Shown piece by piece: positions 1 to 7,346 of a DNA stretch of 20,076 nucleotides (position 1 is its first letter; the number at the start of each line of letters is the position of its first letter). Made by a program: the position numbers and the translations under genes. Location: the IMG/VR virus record IMGVR_UViG_3300006749_000200, positions 1 through 20,076 of that record. One strand, given 5' to 3'. The DNA comes from a virus. The notes beneath the pieces are model-generated. The model was given only the letters and a program-made list of their open reading frames with translations, ran no database searches and had not been told where the DNA came from.

Positions 1-2
1 AG

Positions 3-122
3 ATGTTCGCTCAGAGACACAAGGAGATTGAGGCCAAGTGCGGAGAGCAGAGGCTCGTGATAGAGGATACCATCGAGAAGTTAGAGGTCCTGCTTGGTAG
101 GCTTAGGAAAGTGATTGAATGA
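3..122 (+). CDS. 3' end of an unidentified gene (39 codons visible)
   Basis: An open frame runs from the left edge to a TGA at 120-122. The first ATG is at position 3, so either this is a 39-aa protein or, more likely, the gene begins outside the window. The visible part is charged and predicted helical (for example TIEKLEVLLGRLRKVIE), which fits a short coiled coil. Its stop overlaps the ATG of the next gene as ATGA, indicating coupled translation. I do not recognise a family. Confidence 0.5.
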   Translation: MFAQRHKEIEAKCGEQRLVIEDTIEKLEVLLGRLRKVIE

Positions 123-415
123 GTGATAGATTCGCGAGCATAAAACACGCGGAGTTTGAGTTGCTGATGAACATACTCAGGGAGACTGACATACAAGGGT
201 GGGCCGAGCGAGGCGTGCCCGGTATGCGGTCACCCAAAGACGCAGATGACGAGTATGCCTTGAAGAGGGCGCGTTCCGCTGTGCAGAATATCAGGAAGGT
301 CATACTCAACATGGCATCCAAGAGAGTGTCCTTCCTACCTGAAGGACATGTCTACGAGGGATGGGACGGTCACAGGGACGGACTGATACCACCAGCGAAT
401 GAGGGATGGGATTGA
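119..415 (+). CDS. hypothetical protein, 98 aa
   Basis: ATG at 119 overlaps the upstream stop (ATGA) and sits directly after the translation-start box AGTGATTGA at 110-118, which recurs in this window. The product is small, soluble and charged. It has a helical N-terminal part with regularly spaced aromatic and leucine residues, and a C-terminal tail with a repeated G-W-D (GWDGHRD, then EGWD at the end). There are no cysteine clusters, signal peptide or membrane segments. No family recognised. It is the last gene before a promoter, so it probably closes a transcription unit that starts left of the window. Confidence 0.6.
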   Translation: MSDRFASIKHAEFELLMNILRETDIQGWAERGVPGMRSPKDADDEYALKRARSAVQNIRKVILNMASKRVSFLPEGHVYEGWDGHRDGLIPPANEGWD

Positions 416-422
416 TTGAATC

Positions 423-445
423 TTTCTTTAAATAGAGTTAGATTT
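423..445 (+). promoter_or_regulatory. archaeal TATA promoter, copy 1
   Basis: The element TTTCTTTAAATA followed by GAGTTAGATTT lies in the 47-bp gap after the 98-aa gene. TTTAAATA at 427-434 is a canonical archaeal TATA box. Adding about 25-27 bp from its centre predicts transcription starting near 455-457, just before the next ATG at 463. The same 23-bp block, with one mismatch, precedes the clamp loader gene at 3812-3834, which strongly supports a functional promoter recognised by host TBP/TFB. Confidence 0.75.
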
Positions 446-462
446 AGGCATAAGTGATTGAC

Positions 463-1044
463 ATGAAAAAGAAAATTGAACAGATGGATTGGACTGATGG
501 CTCAGGTAAAGCCCTGTCGAATTTGGCTAAGGCCATGACCAGCATCGAGCGTGAGAAGCATGACAAGGCAAGCGAGTACTACTCAGACCCCATGCTGTTC
601 GTGAAGGACCTGAACACAGGCTCCTCGGTCATGCTCGTCCCATCGAGCGATGACACAGGGAAGACGCATGGTAGAGGGTACAGAAGGTGCTCAATGGTCA
701 GGCAGAGGATACCGAACAAGGTCCCGCCGAAGTTGCAGATAGCGGTCTTGCTGGACATGCTCGTGGGTATGCTCGTCCCGAAGGGAGAGGATGTCACAGG
801 GCCACTTGGAAAGGCTGCGTATAGGAGAATCGCTGAAGCGATGGTAAAGGCGCAGAATGCAGATTCTTGGTTGAAGAACAATGCGAAGCACGCTACCTCT
901 GTGCAAGAGGTCATGGGACAACTGCTGGAGATGACGTGGACTGAAAGAGCGGGAGACTCCTTGCTCAACATGATAGCACTGCCACTTGATGGTACAGATG
1001 TCACGATGGAGGACCTACAGGAGATGGTGATTGATGAGCGATGA
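463..1044 (+). CDS. hypothetical protein, 193 aa
   Basis: First gene downstream of the promoter at 423-445. I choose ATG 463 because AGTGATTGA (453-461) lies just before it as at other starts here. An in-frame GTG at 454 would add three residues (MID) and would suit a leaderless mRNA. The product is mostly alpha-helical and charged, with a central basic stretch around RGYRRCSMVRQRIPNK and a hydrophobic helix around AVLLDMLVGMLVP. No catalytic motif, zinc site or signal peptide is seen. No family recognised; as the lead gene of its unit it may be an early regulatory or replication-associated protein (inference only). Confidence 0.6.
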   Translation: MKKKIEQMDWTDGSGKALSNLAKAMTSIEREKHDKASEYYSDPMLFVKDLNTGSSVMLVPSSDDTGKTHGRGYRRCSMVRQRIPNKVPPKLQIAVLLDMLVGMLVPKGEDVTGPLGKAAYRRIAEAMVKAQNADSWLKNNAKHATSVQEVMGQLLEMTWTERAGDSLLNMIALPLDGTDVTMEDLQEMVIDER

Positions 1045-1690
1045 AATGACGAGAGGAGAGGCCGAGTGTGTGCAATGTGGCACGACATTCAGTTTCAGGC
1101 TCAAGAGAGGTAGAAGGCCGAGACTGTGCGGCCATGATTGCAAGAAGGCATACAGGAATGACAAGATAAGAGCGAGCAGGAAACCATCTGTAAGGATGTA
1201 CAACTGCATCACTTGCGGTGTCGAGTGCTCACAGACGGGACTGGGGCCGGGTAGGAAGTATTGCGTTGACTGCAACCCAAGGAACATGAACAGGGTCAGG
1301 ACCTTCACATGCGACGTATGTGGGAAGGAGGGTCAGCAGACGACTAGAGGTACGGCTAGGAAGAGATGCATCACATGCAAGCCCGAGGTCGAGCGTGAAG
1401 CAGTAGTCAGGACGTTCACCTGCGAGGTATGTAACGAGCCCGGTGTGCAGACTGGCAAAGGTCCAACGAGAAAGAGGCACGAGCACTGTAAGCCGAAGTT
1501 GGATGGTAAGGTGAGAACCTACACATGCGTTGACTGTGGCAAGGTCAATCAGCAGTTCGGCAGGGGAAGGCTGAGAGTCAGATGTATCGAGTGCAAGCCT
1601 GATTTGAGTGTATTTAAACCTCAAAACGATGAGCACACGCAGAAAGCAATAGAGATAATGAATGCGCTTGGCATAGAGGGGGCTTTGTGA
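1034..1690 (+). CDS. tandem zinc-ribbon protein with five CxxC...C units
   Basis: A 218-aa protein starting at ATG 1034, placed by GGTGATTGA at 1026-1034 and overlapping the upstream gene by 11 bp. It contains five consecutive cysteine units at residues 12-36, 58-80, 93-115, 130-152 and 165-187. Each reads roughly C-x2-C, a short G/R/K-rich loop, then C-x2-C. Units 2-5 recur every 35-37 residues with conserved linkers (RTFTC or RTYTC before, CKP or CNP after). Unit 4 has His in place of its third Cys (H149-E-H-C152). The last ~30 residues are a helical tail. Each unit should bind one zinc and the loops are strongly basic, so nucleic-acid binding or scaffolding is plausible. The exact family is not recognised. 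Confidence 0.75.
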   Translation: MSDEMTRGEAECVQCGTTFSFRLKRGRRPRLCGHDCKKAYRNDKIRASRKPSVRMYNCITCGVECSQTGLGPGRKYCVDCNPRNMNRVRTFTCDVCGKEGQQTTRGTARKRCITCKPEVEREAVVRTFTCEVCNEPGVQTGKGPTRKRHEHCKPKLDGKVRTYTCVDCGKVNQQFGRGRLRVRCIECKPDLSVFKPQNDEHTQKAIEIMNALGIEGAL

Positions 1691-1905
1691 TGGCTTGTCC
1701 GGGCTGTAGAGCGAGACATGAGGACGAGTGTATATGTTGCACGCATTGGAACTGGCAGATTGTGTCTTTAGAAGAATGGGATGACAAGACGATGTGCTTC
1801 AGCGTAAAGTGCAAGGAGTGCGATTTGAGGGGATACGTCGAGTATACAATCAACGAGGACAAGACCACGATGGACATCATAAACGAAGTGATTTGGGATG
1901 AGTAG
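1690..1905 (+). CDS. small Cys-rich zinc-binding protein, 71 aa
   Basis: ATG at 1690 shares its A with the preceding TGA stop (1688-1690). Seventy-one residues begin with CPGC, then CICC, and later CKEC (in the segment SVKCKECDLRGYVEY), a pattern that fits one or two zinc sites. The C-terminal 20 residues are acidic. It directly follows the five-unit zinc-ribbon gene and probably works in the same context, perhaps transcriptional or protein-protein adaptation, but nothing in the sequence fixes a function. It overlaps the next gene by 8 bp. Confidence 0.6.
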   Translation: MACPGCRARHEDECICCTHWNWQIVSLEEWDDKTMCFSVKCKECDLRGYVEYTINEDKTTMDIINEVIWDE

Positions 1906-2203
1906 TTTCCAAACACACGGATACAGGCTCGGGATGCTCTTCGGATTGAAGCCTAAGCAAGTCATGGAAGGCGTCAGGTTGTACAACACAATCATCACTC
2001 ACGACATGTGGAACAGTAAGAGGTCAAGGGTATCGCTGATGACGGATTGCATGTATCTGATGGGCAAGAAGTACGAAACAGGCATAACAATTGAAAAGGC
2101 AAAGGTACTCACAAGGGAAGAGTTCGGTGTGGAGACACAGCCGAGGCCCAACACTTGGAGTGAACTGCGTGATGTTATACTCAGACATAGCAAGTCTCCA
2201 TGA
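1898..2203 (+). CDS. hypothetical protein, 101 aa
   Basis: ATG 1898 overlaps the end of the zinc protein gene by 8 bp, and the 3' end overlaps the next gene (start 2172) by 32 bp. The protein is helical and moderately basic. A hydrophobic middle (YNTIITHDMW, LMTDCMYLMG) is followed by a charged region ending in RHSKSP. The pattern GLKPKQVMEGVRLY resembles a short helix-turn-helix-like segment, but not strongly enough to call. No family recognised. Confidence 0.5.
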   Translation: MSSFQTHGYRLGMLFGLKPKQVMEGVRLYNTIITHDMWNSKRSRVSLMTDCMYLMGKKYETGITIEKAKVLTREEFGVETQPRPNTWSELRDVILRHSKSP

Positions 2204-3449
2204 GCATTATTACTACGGTAGGAAGAATCCACTGATAGAGACTCTCAGAGAGGCAGAAGACCAGTATATATCCGATTTGGCTACCATACTGTTCGCAGAG
2301 AGGTGCGAGGTGTGGTCGTTCGCGAAGATGGTATCACACGTGGCACGCACCACAGAAATCTTTCCTGATGTCGTAATCGATGTGGTGAAGAATAAAGAAG
2401 GCTTGATTGACAATCTAGTGAGTGAGTCAGGCAATGCGAAGAGATGGAGCGTATCTAAGGCTGCGAGCATGATGATTGCTTTCACCAAGCAGACATCACC
2501 CATCACCTTCCTAGACATAGCGAAGGAAATCAACCAAGTCGAGGCCCGTCTTTTCTGGAGGACCGTGTTAGGTGCTCGCAAGAGGATAACCAAAGAGACA
2601 TTCTTGAGAGCAGTCTTGCGCAACGGCGTGGATGGGAGTGTATTGTTGCGTGGTAGGTTGCTTGGTGATAACATAGAACTCCATGATGCCATACAGACCA
2701 TGCTGCACTCTCCTGAACGATTCAGCGATGACTCATTCACAATCTACGTACCTAGAAGGGTGAAGGCTTGGAGAAACACAGTGAACTTGAAAGAGTACAA
2801 TGGTGGTCTGTGTCAATTGATAGAGGGGAAAGGCAGCAGAACCATAGAACACAGGGATGACTGTGTTGTGGAGAAATCGAAGCAGGGTCAGATTTACGAT
2901 GCGTTCTTCCCTGATGAGCCTGATTTGTCATTGAATGAGAGATTGTCGAGGCTCAGTGGGCTTGATGTGCTGATGCCCGTTGCAATACCATCTTGGTCAA
3001 CCATAGAGGACTGGGCAGAGAAGAACACGGTCAGGTTTCCGAATACGAATCCGTATGATGTTCAACAGGAAGGCGCTCATATACTCGTCCTTGATTACCA
3101 CATACACCCTGTGCGTCTCTCATGGTACAAGGCGGGTGAGATTGATATCGAACTGGGTATCGAAGTGCTTGATGGCACTGACTACTTCCAAGTCGGGAGT
3201 GTGAAGACGACTACTCTCGATGAAATGTCTTATGTCTACAGGGCATTGAAGCGTTATGATGTGAACGAATTACCGAATGTTGGCATCAAGTACGAATTAC
3301 CAGCACATACTTGTGTTGTTATGTCTGTATCCTCTCCCTCATTTAATTCGACTGGGATGTGTTTTGAGCACGCTGTCTTCCACCAGATTGAGAATAACAT
3401 GGGAATAACCGACCTTACTCAGTTGGTTGATTTGATGGTGATGGAATGA
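2172..3449 (+). CDS. divergent ATP-dependent DNA ligase-like protein, active site degenerate
   Basis: Start ATG 2172 has GGAGTGA at 2157-2163. The 425-aa product follows the archaeal/eukaryotic DNA ligase plan by eye. Residues ~90-150 resemble the end of the DNA-binding domain (ARLFWRTVLGARKRITKE). Residues 207-215 (KEYNGGLCQ) sit where motif I (K-x-D-G-x-R) belongs. Residues 242-261 (YDAFFPDE then NERLSRL) resemble motif IIIa, E300-G motif IV, and W318-Y-K motif V. Residues 337-352 (DYFQVGSVKTTTLDEM) resemble the OB-domain start, and a C-terminal SVSSPSF segment matches the ligase tail. The expected catalytic Lys aligns with Glu208 (K207 is one residue off), and the stretch that should carry motif III is missing: motif I to IIIa is only ~33 residues. 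It may be a ligase pseudo-enzyme, a nicked-DNA binding factor, or a highly diverged active ligase. The assignment is inferential. Confidence 0.45.
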   Translation: MLYSDIASLHEHYYYGRKNPLIETLREAEDQYISDLATILFAERCEVWSFAKMVSHVARTTEIFPDVVIDVVKNKEGLIDNLVSESGNAKRWSVSKAASMMIAFTKQTSPITFLDIAKEINQVEARLFWRTVLGARKRITKETFLRAVLRNGVDGSVLLRGRLLGDNIELHDAIQTMLHSPERFSDDSFTIYVPRRVKAWRNTVNLKEYNGGLCQLIEGKGSRTIEHRDDCVVEKSKQGQIYDAFFPDEPDLSLNERLSRLSGLDVLMPVAIPSWSTIEDWAEKNTVRFPNTNPYDVQQEGAHILVLDYHIHPVRLSWYKAGEIDIELGIEVLDGTDYFQVGSVKTTTLDEMSYVYRALKRYDVNELPNVGIKYELPAHTCVVMSVSSPSFNSTGMCFEHAVFHQIENNMGITDLTQLVDLMVME

Positions 3450-3820
3450 ATGAGAAGTTCTTCATGAGAATCGGTGTACTGCTCTACGGTATAAGATTCA
3501 GTGTGAGATTGAAGAAGGATAAGAACTCCAAGTTCGGCTATCGCGGGGAGATGACGATGAGACACCCGGAACCAGAGGTGCTGCATGATGTATTGGGTAA
3601 AGAGCAAACGGTCTACTCATCGAAGAGCGATATTCAGAAGATGGTGAACTACATCGAGAAGACGTGTAATGCCTACAACTGCTGGAACCTTCTTCATGAC
3701 AAGAAAGGTCTTGAGATAGTAAAATGGGGTTTGAAGAATCCATTTCCCAGTGACTGGGAATCCATGAAGATGTGGGCTAGTGAGTTTGATGAGATGATGG
3801 AAAAACCTGTGTTTCTTTAA
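3446..3820 (+). CDS. hypothetical protein, 124 aa
   Basis: ATGA overlap with the ligase-like gene (ATG 3446). The 124-aa product begins with a basic region (RIGVLLYGIRFSVRLKKDK) and has several aromatic residues (YNCW, VKWGL, SDWESMKMWASEF) in its second half. No cysteine motif, P-loop or membrane segment is seen. Its last codons overlap the second promoter element (3812-3834), so it ends the first transcription unit. Function unknown. Confidence 0.55.
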   Translation: MNEKFFMRIGVLLYGIRFSVRLKKDKNSKFGYRGEMTMRHPEPEVLHDVLGKEQTVYSSKSDIQKMVNYIEKTCNAYNCWNLLHDKKGLEIVKWGLKNPFPSDWESMKMWASEFDEMMEKPVFL

Positions 3821-3834
3821 ATAGGGTTAGATTT
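3812..3834 (+). promoter_or_regulatory. archaeal TATA promoter, copy 2, for the replication operon
   Basis: The 23-bp block TTTCTTTAAATA plus GGGTTAGATTT matches copy 1 (423-445) at 22 of 23 positions. The TATA box is TTTAAATA at 3816-3823. Its centre lies about 25 bp before the clamp loader ATG at 3844, which predicts a leaderless or nearly leaderless mRNA. It overlaps the 3' end of the upstream gene and probably drives the long unit that begins with the clamp loader. Confidence 0.75.
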
Positions 3835-3843
3835 GCAAATGTC

Positions 3844-4791
3844 ATGTGGAATGAAAAGTCGAGGCCTAGTCGTGTTGAAGACATAGCAGGTAACTCCGAG
3901 TTGAAGTCCAATATACTATCTTGGCAGACTAATGGAGCCCCTGCTGCCCTTCTTTTCGTAGGTCCACCGGGCACCGGTAAGACCACCACTGCTAGAGTCA
4001 TAGCGAATATGATGCTAGGAGATGATGTAGAAGTCAATTATGAGGAGACCAATGGCTCTGATGACAGAGGGATATCATTCATCCGTGAGGACTTGAAGAC
4101 GTTCCTCCGTGTAAAACCGTTAGGCGTTGAGAGGAAGGTCATTCTGATAGACGAGGCTGATGGGCTAACGACTCAGGCACAGGATGCCATGCGTCAACTC
4201 ATAGAGAACTACTCACACAATGCTCTCATAATAATGACAGCGAATGAGATGGAGAAGATTAGACCTGCCATCCGTTCAAGGTGCGCCACTTACAGATTCA
4301 AACCGCTGACGCCAACAGAGGGGGCTGCGAGGCTCTGGGATGTCTGTAAGACATGTGGTGTCCCTGATGGTGTGCTCAATGAATGGTCGAAGAGCCTACC
4401 TGCTTTGGTCGAGCACATGAATGGTGACCTTCGCTCATGCATTAACATCTTGGAATCACTACCACAAACCACTCTAGCGCTCTACAACAGAGTTGAGAAG
4501 ATACAGGCAATGGCATCGGTTGACTTGGCAGAACTCGTAGCCGAGGGCCAGTTCATGAAACTGAGGAACAAACTTCATCTGATGCTAGATAACGGCAGTG
4601 ACTTGCGAGCGGTGATGAGCGTGCTTTACAGGGATATGAAGAAGCAACTCGACGCATCGCTGACCGATACGAGCCTATTCGACGCGATGGTGGCCTATGG
4701 GGATATCATGACCCACATCTACACATGGCCTGACAATGCACATTCCTTCTGCGACTACATGGTCGCAGCAATAAGAAGGGAAACAAGGTGA
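3844..4791 (+). CDS. rfcS: clamp loader ATPase, RFC small-subunit type
   Basis: A 315-aa AAA+ protein, close to the usual ~320 aa of archaeal RFC small subunits. It should load the sliding clamp onto primed DNA using ATP. Visible motifs: an RFC-box-like N-terminus (W2-N-E-K-S-R-P), Walker A G40-P-P-G-T-G-K-T47, Walker B with D103-E-A-D106, and the SRC motif with its arginine finger at S145-R-C147. These are followed by a lid domain and a helical collar. It is first in its operon, just after promoter copy 2, with the ssDNA-binding, PCNA-like and polymerase genes downstream. No second, large RFC subunit is in the window, so it may form a homo-pentamer or combine with host RFC-L (inference). Confidence 0.92.
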   Translation: MWNEKSRPSRVEDIAGNSELKSNILSWQTNGAPAALLFVGPPGTGKTTTARVIANMMLGDDVEVNYEETNGSDDRGISFIREDLKTFLRVKPLGVERKVILIDEADGLTTQAQDAMRQLIENYSHNALIIMTANEMEKIRPAIRSRCATYRFKPLTPTEGAARLWDVCKTCGVPDGVLNEWSKSLPALVEHMNGDLRSCINILESLPQTTLALYNRVEKIQAMASVDLAELVAEGQFMKLRNKLHLMLDNGSDLRAVMSVLYRDMKKQLDASLTDTSLFDAMVAYGDIMTHIYTWPDNAHSFCDYMVAAIRRETR

Positions 4792-4796
4792 ACACA

Positions 4797-6176
4797 ATGA
4801 GTGAAGAACATAAAGCCGAAATGGAAAAAATGATGAACGACAGTAGTGGTGCTGGAAATCCTTTCAACAAGGCACAGCAGATGCAACAGCAGCAGAGCGA
4901 GCAGACTCTGCCGCAAGGTGTTCTTGAGAGAATCGAGAAGACCGCTGAGAGGACGGGTGAGTCCAAGCAGGAGGTTGCAAACTTCTATCTGAACTACATA
5001 CAGAAGGAGTTCGGATGCGATGATTGGTCTTCTGAGGATGAGGACTTACTCATAGATTGGGCTGAGTCGGCATTCGTAGCGACTAGGAAGGGACCGACCA
5101 CAGGTGCTGGAAACGAGATGTACGTCGGACAATTCGTAGGCGTCGATGCTCGTTCCGACAACCGTGGCACAGGTCTGATGAACTGGATATCGAGGTTGTA
5201 CAGGAACGACCCGAACGAGGCAATGGCACGTGGTGCGGGTCACTACGTCGTCAGCAATGGCCTTTGGAGTGTTGAGACCGCCAATGGAAAGATAGATACC
5301 TCGCAATCAGCGGAGGAAGAGCCTGCTTGTGGTATACACTTGGGCGGCAACGACTACATCTGCTTCGTCAGCAAGAACGGTAGCCCGTACAGCGTTGATG
5401 AGATGGGCAGGTACGCTTGGTTCCTCGGCAACTCCAAGGAAGCCTTCGTCAATGAGGGAAGAATCGAGTTGTGGCGTGTGGACCTGAAAGGCGAGGACAC
5501 CGCTAGGAGAATCAGAGTTGGAGAGCCATGCGTCATATCAGCAAGGCCACCACGCGAGAATGATGAGTACAGGAAAGACGTGCTCGATACGAGAGAGGGC
5601 TTCATAGACACAATCAATTATCGTGATGACTTCGTTGACGAGGACGTCAGGAAACTGCTCAAGCCATCGATTTACTGGACAAGTAGCGAGTTCCATGACA
5701 TGTTCGTGAATCTCAGTGAACTAACCGAGGCATACGAGTCAGGCTCAAGAGAATGGTCTAGCAAGGATGGAAGGTCAGGTCGCACCGGTCCCTTGGTATT
5801 CGTGAAAGGCAACGTGGTCCGTATGTCAACAGACGCACGTGAAACCGAGTACGACGAGGGAGGCAGGTCATACAGCCTCTCCGTGTCATCAACCGGATTA
5901 CAATCGATGTACGGCGGAGGTGCTGGTTCAGAGGTGCTTTGCAACATAGGAAGCGCTGTCCATGACATGACCACGCCCTTCCACTTCACGGACACAGACG
6001 GTGAGAAGTACAACTATGCCGAAGGCAGTACCATCTTCGTGTTCGGTCGTATAGGCATGATGAGAAGAGACAACACAGAGGTTCCCAAACTGACAGCGTT
6101 CGGTATCTATTGCGACTCACGTCGCGCTCGTAAGGGTGCGTCGGGTGGTAATGCAGACCCATCGCAGTTTGAGTGA
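4797..6176 (+). CDS. probable OB-fold ssDNA-binding protein (RPA-like)
   Basis: The start is ATG 4797 with AAGGTGA (4785-4791) upstream; an in-frame GTG at 4788 is the alternative. The 459-aa product has an acidic, Met/Gln-rich N-terminus with a Q tract at residues 27-36. A long middle is rich in beta-strand and aromatic residues. The C-terminal region (~331-440) has an OB-like strand pattern (GPLVFVKGNVVRM and, from ~411, STIFVFGRIGMM), and the tail is S/G-rich. Its place between clamp loader and recombinase genes, its acidic character and the OB-like strands suggest replication protein A function. I see no zinc finger, which many archaeal RPAs carry. Other possibilities are a different replication accessory protein or a virion protein. 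Moderate to low certainty. Confidence 0.45.
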   Translation: MSEEHKAEMEKMMNDSSGAGNPFNKAQQMQQQQSEQTLPQGVLERIEKTAERTGESKQEVANFYLNYIQKEFGCDDWSSEDEDLLIDWAESAFVATRKGPTTGAGNEMYVGQFVGVDARSDNRGTGLMNWISRLYRNDPNEAMARGAGHYVVSNGLWSVETANGKIDTSQSAEEEPACGIHLGGNDYICFVSKNGSPYSVDEMGRYAWFLGNSKEAFVNEGRIELWRVDLKGEDTARRIRVGEPCVISARPPRENDEYRKDVLDTREGFIDTINYRDDFVDEDVRKLLKPSIYWTSSEFHDMFVNLSELTEAYESGSREWSSKDGRSGRTGPLVFVKGNVVRMSTDARETEYDEGGRSYSLSVSSTGLQSMYGGGAGSEVLCNIGSAVHDMTTPFHFTDTDGEKYNYAEGSTIFVFGRIGMMRRDNTEVPKLTAFGIYCDSRRARKGASGGNADPSQFE

Positions 6177-6188
6177 GGAGATGATTAA

Positions 6189-6398
6189 ATGGCAAAGAAA
6201 ACATTAGCAGACATAAAGAAAGAGAATGATGAATTGAAAGCAGCGGCAGCGAGAGTCCCAGAACTTGAGCAGCATATCGCTAAGATGCAGTTGACAACAA
6301 GCCTGCTTGAGAGGCACGCTAACACCGTGATGCAAGCAAGCCAAGCGCTCCTGCGTGACATTGAAGCACTGAACAAGGCAAGTGGAGGGCAGGGTTGA
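6189..6398 (+). CDS. small coiled-coil protein, 69 aa
   Basis: ATG 6189 is preceded by GAGGAG at 6175-6180. The 69-residue product shows heptad-like spacing from residue 4 to ~60 (LADIKKENDELKAAAARV, then LEQHIAKMQL and ALLRDIEALNKA), so it probably forms a dimeric or trimeric coiled coil. Its stop overlaps the ATG of the RecA-like gene. It may act as an accessory or mediator for the flanking ssDNA-binding protein and recombinase. That role is inferred only from position. Confidence 0.6.
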   Translation: MAKKTLADIKKENDELKAAAARVPELEQHIAKMQLTTSLLERHANTVMQASQALLRDIEALNKASGGQG

Positions 6399-7345
6399 TG
6401 GCTGGTTTCGGAAAGACCGCTGCGGCACAGGCAGAGTTGAACGACGCTGCCTTGCCGTCGCACGAGAGGAAGAATCCCTTCGCCGCTCTTGAGGCGGAGA
6501 TGTCAACCATGTCCGACAGGATAGGGCACACATTCGTGGGCTTGGTCGGTAATGAGAACACAGGGAAGACAGCCGTCGTCACCTCGGCGTACAACAAGTA
6601 CGTGAGCGAGGGCGGGGAGAAGAGCCTGTGGGCATTGGACTTCGATGGGGGCGCTCAAGCGAACAAGAGCGCCTTCTATCCTGACTTGGACTCCATCGTG
6701 GTGTGGGAGCCGTACGTCTACATGACGAACGACAGGACGGCCATAGACTACCCTGAGACGCACAACAGGACGATGAGACTCCTACAGTACGCTGTGCACA
6801 ACAGCGAGAAACTATGGGGTGTGCTCATCACTGGACTTGACGGCTTCGATAGCGTGTGTATCAACAACATGAGGATACACGACCTCGGGCTCAGCAAGGA
6901 TGCGATTTCCGCTGCTGACGTACGTGGAGCAGGAGCAGATAACAGACGAGTCGAGTTTCAGTGGGACTGGGGACTGCGTAAGACGAGGTTCCTGCAACTG
7001 ATAACGCTGTGCAGGGGTCTTGTGAAGAAGGGAGTCAGGGTGTTCCTTGAGACTCATCTAGCACAGACCAATGAAAACGACGAGCGTTCACTGCGACCCA
7101 TGAGCGGAACGAGACCGGCATGGGAGAAATCAACCGCTGGACTCGTGTTCCAAATCATTCTCTTTGAGAGGGAGGATGTCAGGGACGAGAGCGGGAACCT
7201 GACCAACCAGCGCTTCACTGCGACATACGAGAAGAGCAAGACTGATGCTGGTCTACAGGGTCAGAGGCGCATAGTTCTCACCACCGAGGCTGGTGGTAAG
7301 CCAGTCTGGTATGGTTTGCAGGAACTTGAAGAAGGGCGGCTTTGA
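6398..7345 (+). CDS. RecA/RadA-superfamily ATPase, Sak4-like
   Basis: Start ATG 6398 shares its A with the preceding TGA. The 315-aa product carries Walker A G51-N-E-N-T-G-K-T58. A Walker B-type segment VLITGLDGFDS has D148 and D151, and a later strand ends in ETHLAQTN, like the sensor region of RecA-fold proteins. The RADxxR-like loop and N-terminal HhH domain of host RadA are absent, which favours the phage Sak4 / AAA_24 group over a full RadA. The likely role is ATP-dependent strand annealing or recombination-driven replication, working with the neighbouring ssDNA-binding protein. Superfamily confident, exact subfamily less so. Confidence 0.75.
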   Translation: MAGFGKTAAAQAELNDAALPSHERKNPFAALEAEMSTMSDRIGHTFVGLVGNENTGKTAVVTSAYNKYVSEGGEKSLWALDFDGGAQANKSAFYPDLDSIVVWEPYVYMTNDRTAIDYPETHNRTMRLLQYAVHNSEKLWGVLITGLDGFDSVCINNMRIHDLGLSKDAISAADVRGAGADNRRVEFQWDWGLRKTRFLQLITLCRGLVKKGVRVFLETHLAQTNENDERSLRPMSGTRPAWEKSTAGLVFQIILFEREDVRDESGNLTNQRFTATYEKSKTDAGLQGQRRIVLTTEAGGKPVWYGLQELEEGRL

Positions 7346-7346
7346 T

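Noticed and set aside
579-1088. 169-codon open frame on the (-) strand
   Set aside because: It lies opposite the 193-aa (+) gene, which has a promoter and start box; its translation is Ser/Pro/Cys-rich as expected for an antisense shadow.
1609-1625. TATTTAAACC as a further TATA promoter
   Set aside because: Lies inside the zinc-ribbon gene, without the extended motif shared by the twin promoters, and about 75 bp from the next start.
2091-2171. N-terminal extension of the ligase-like protein from TTG 2091
   Set aside because: The extra 27 codons overlap deep into the preceding gene and read as random; ATG 2172 has GGAGTGA upstream.
7293-7346. N-terminal extension of the clamp gene from ATG 7293
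   Set aside because: It would overlap the RecA-like gene by 53 bp, while ATG 7347 gives a normal PCNA length and start.
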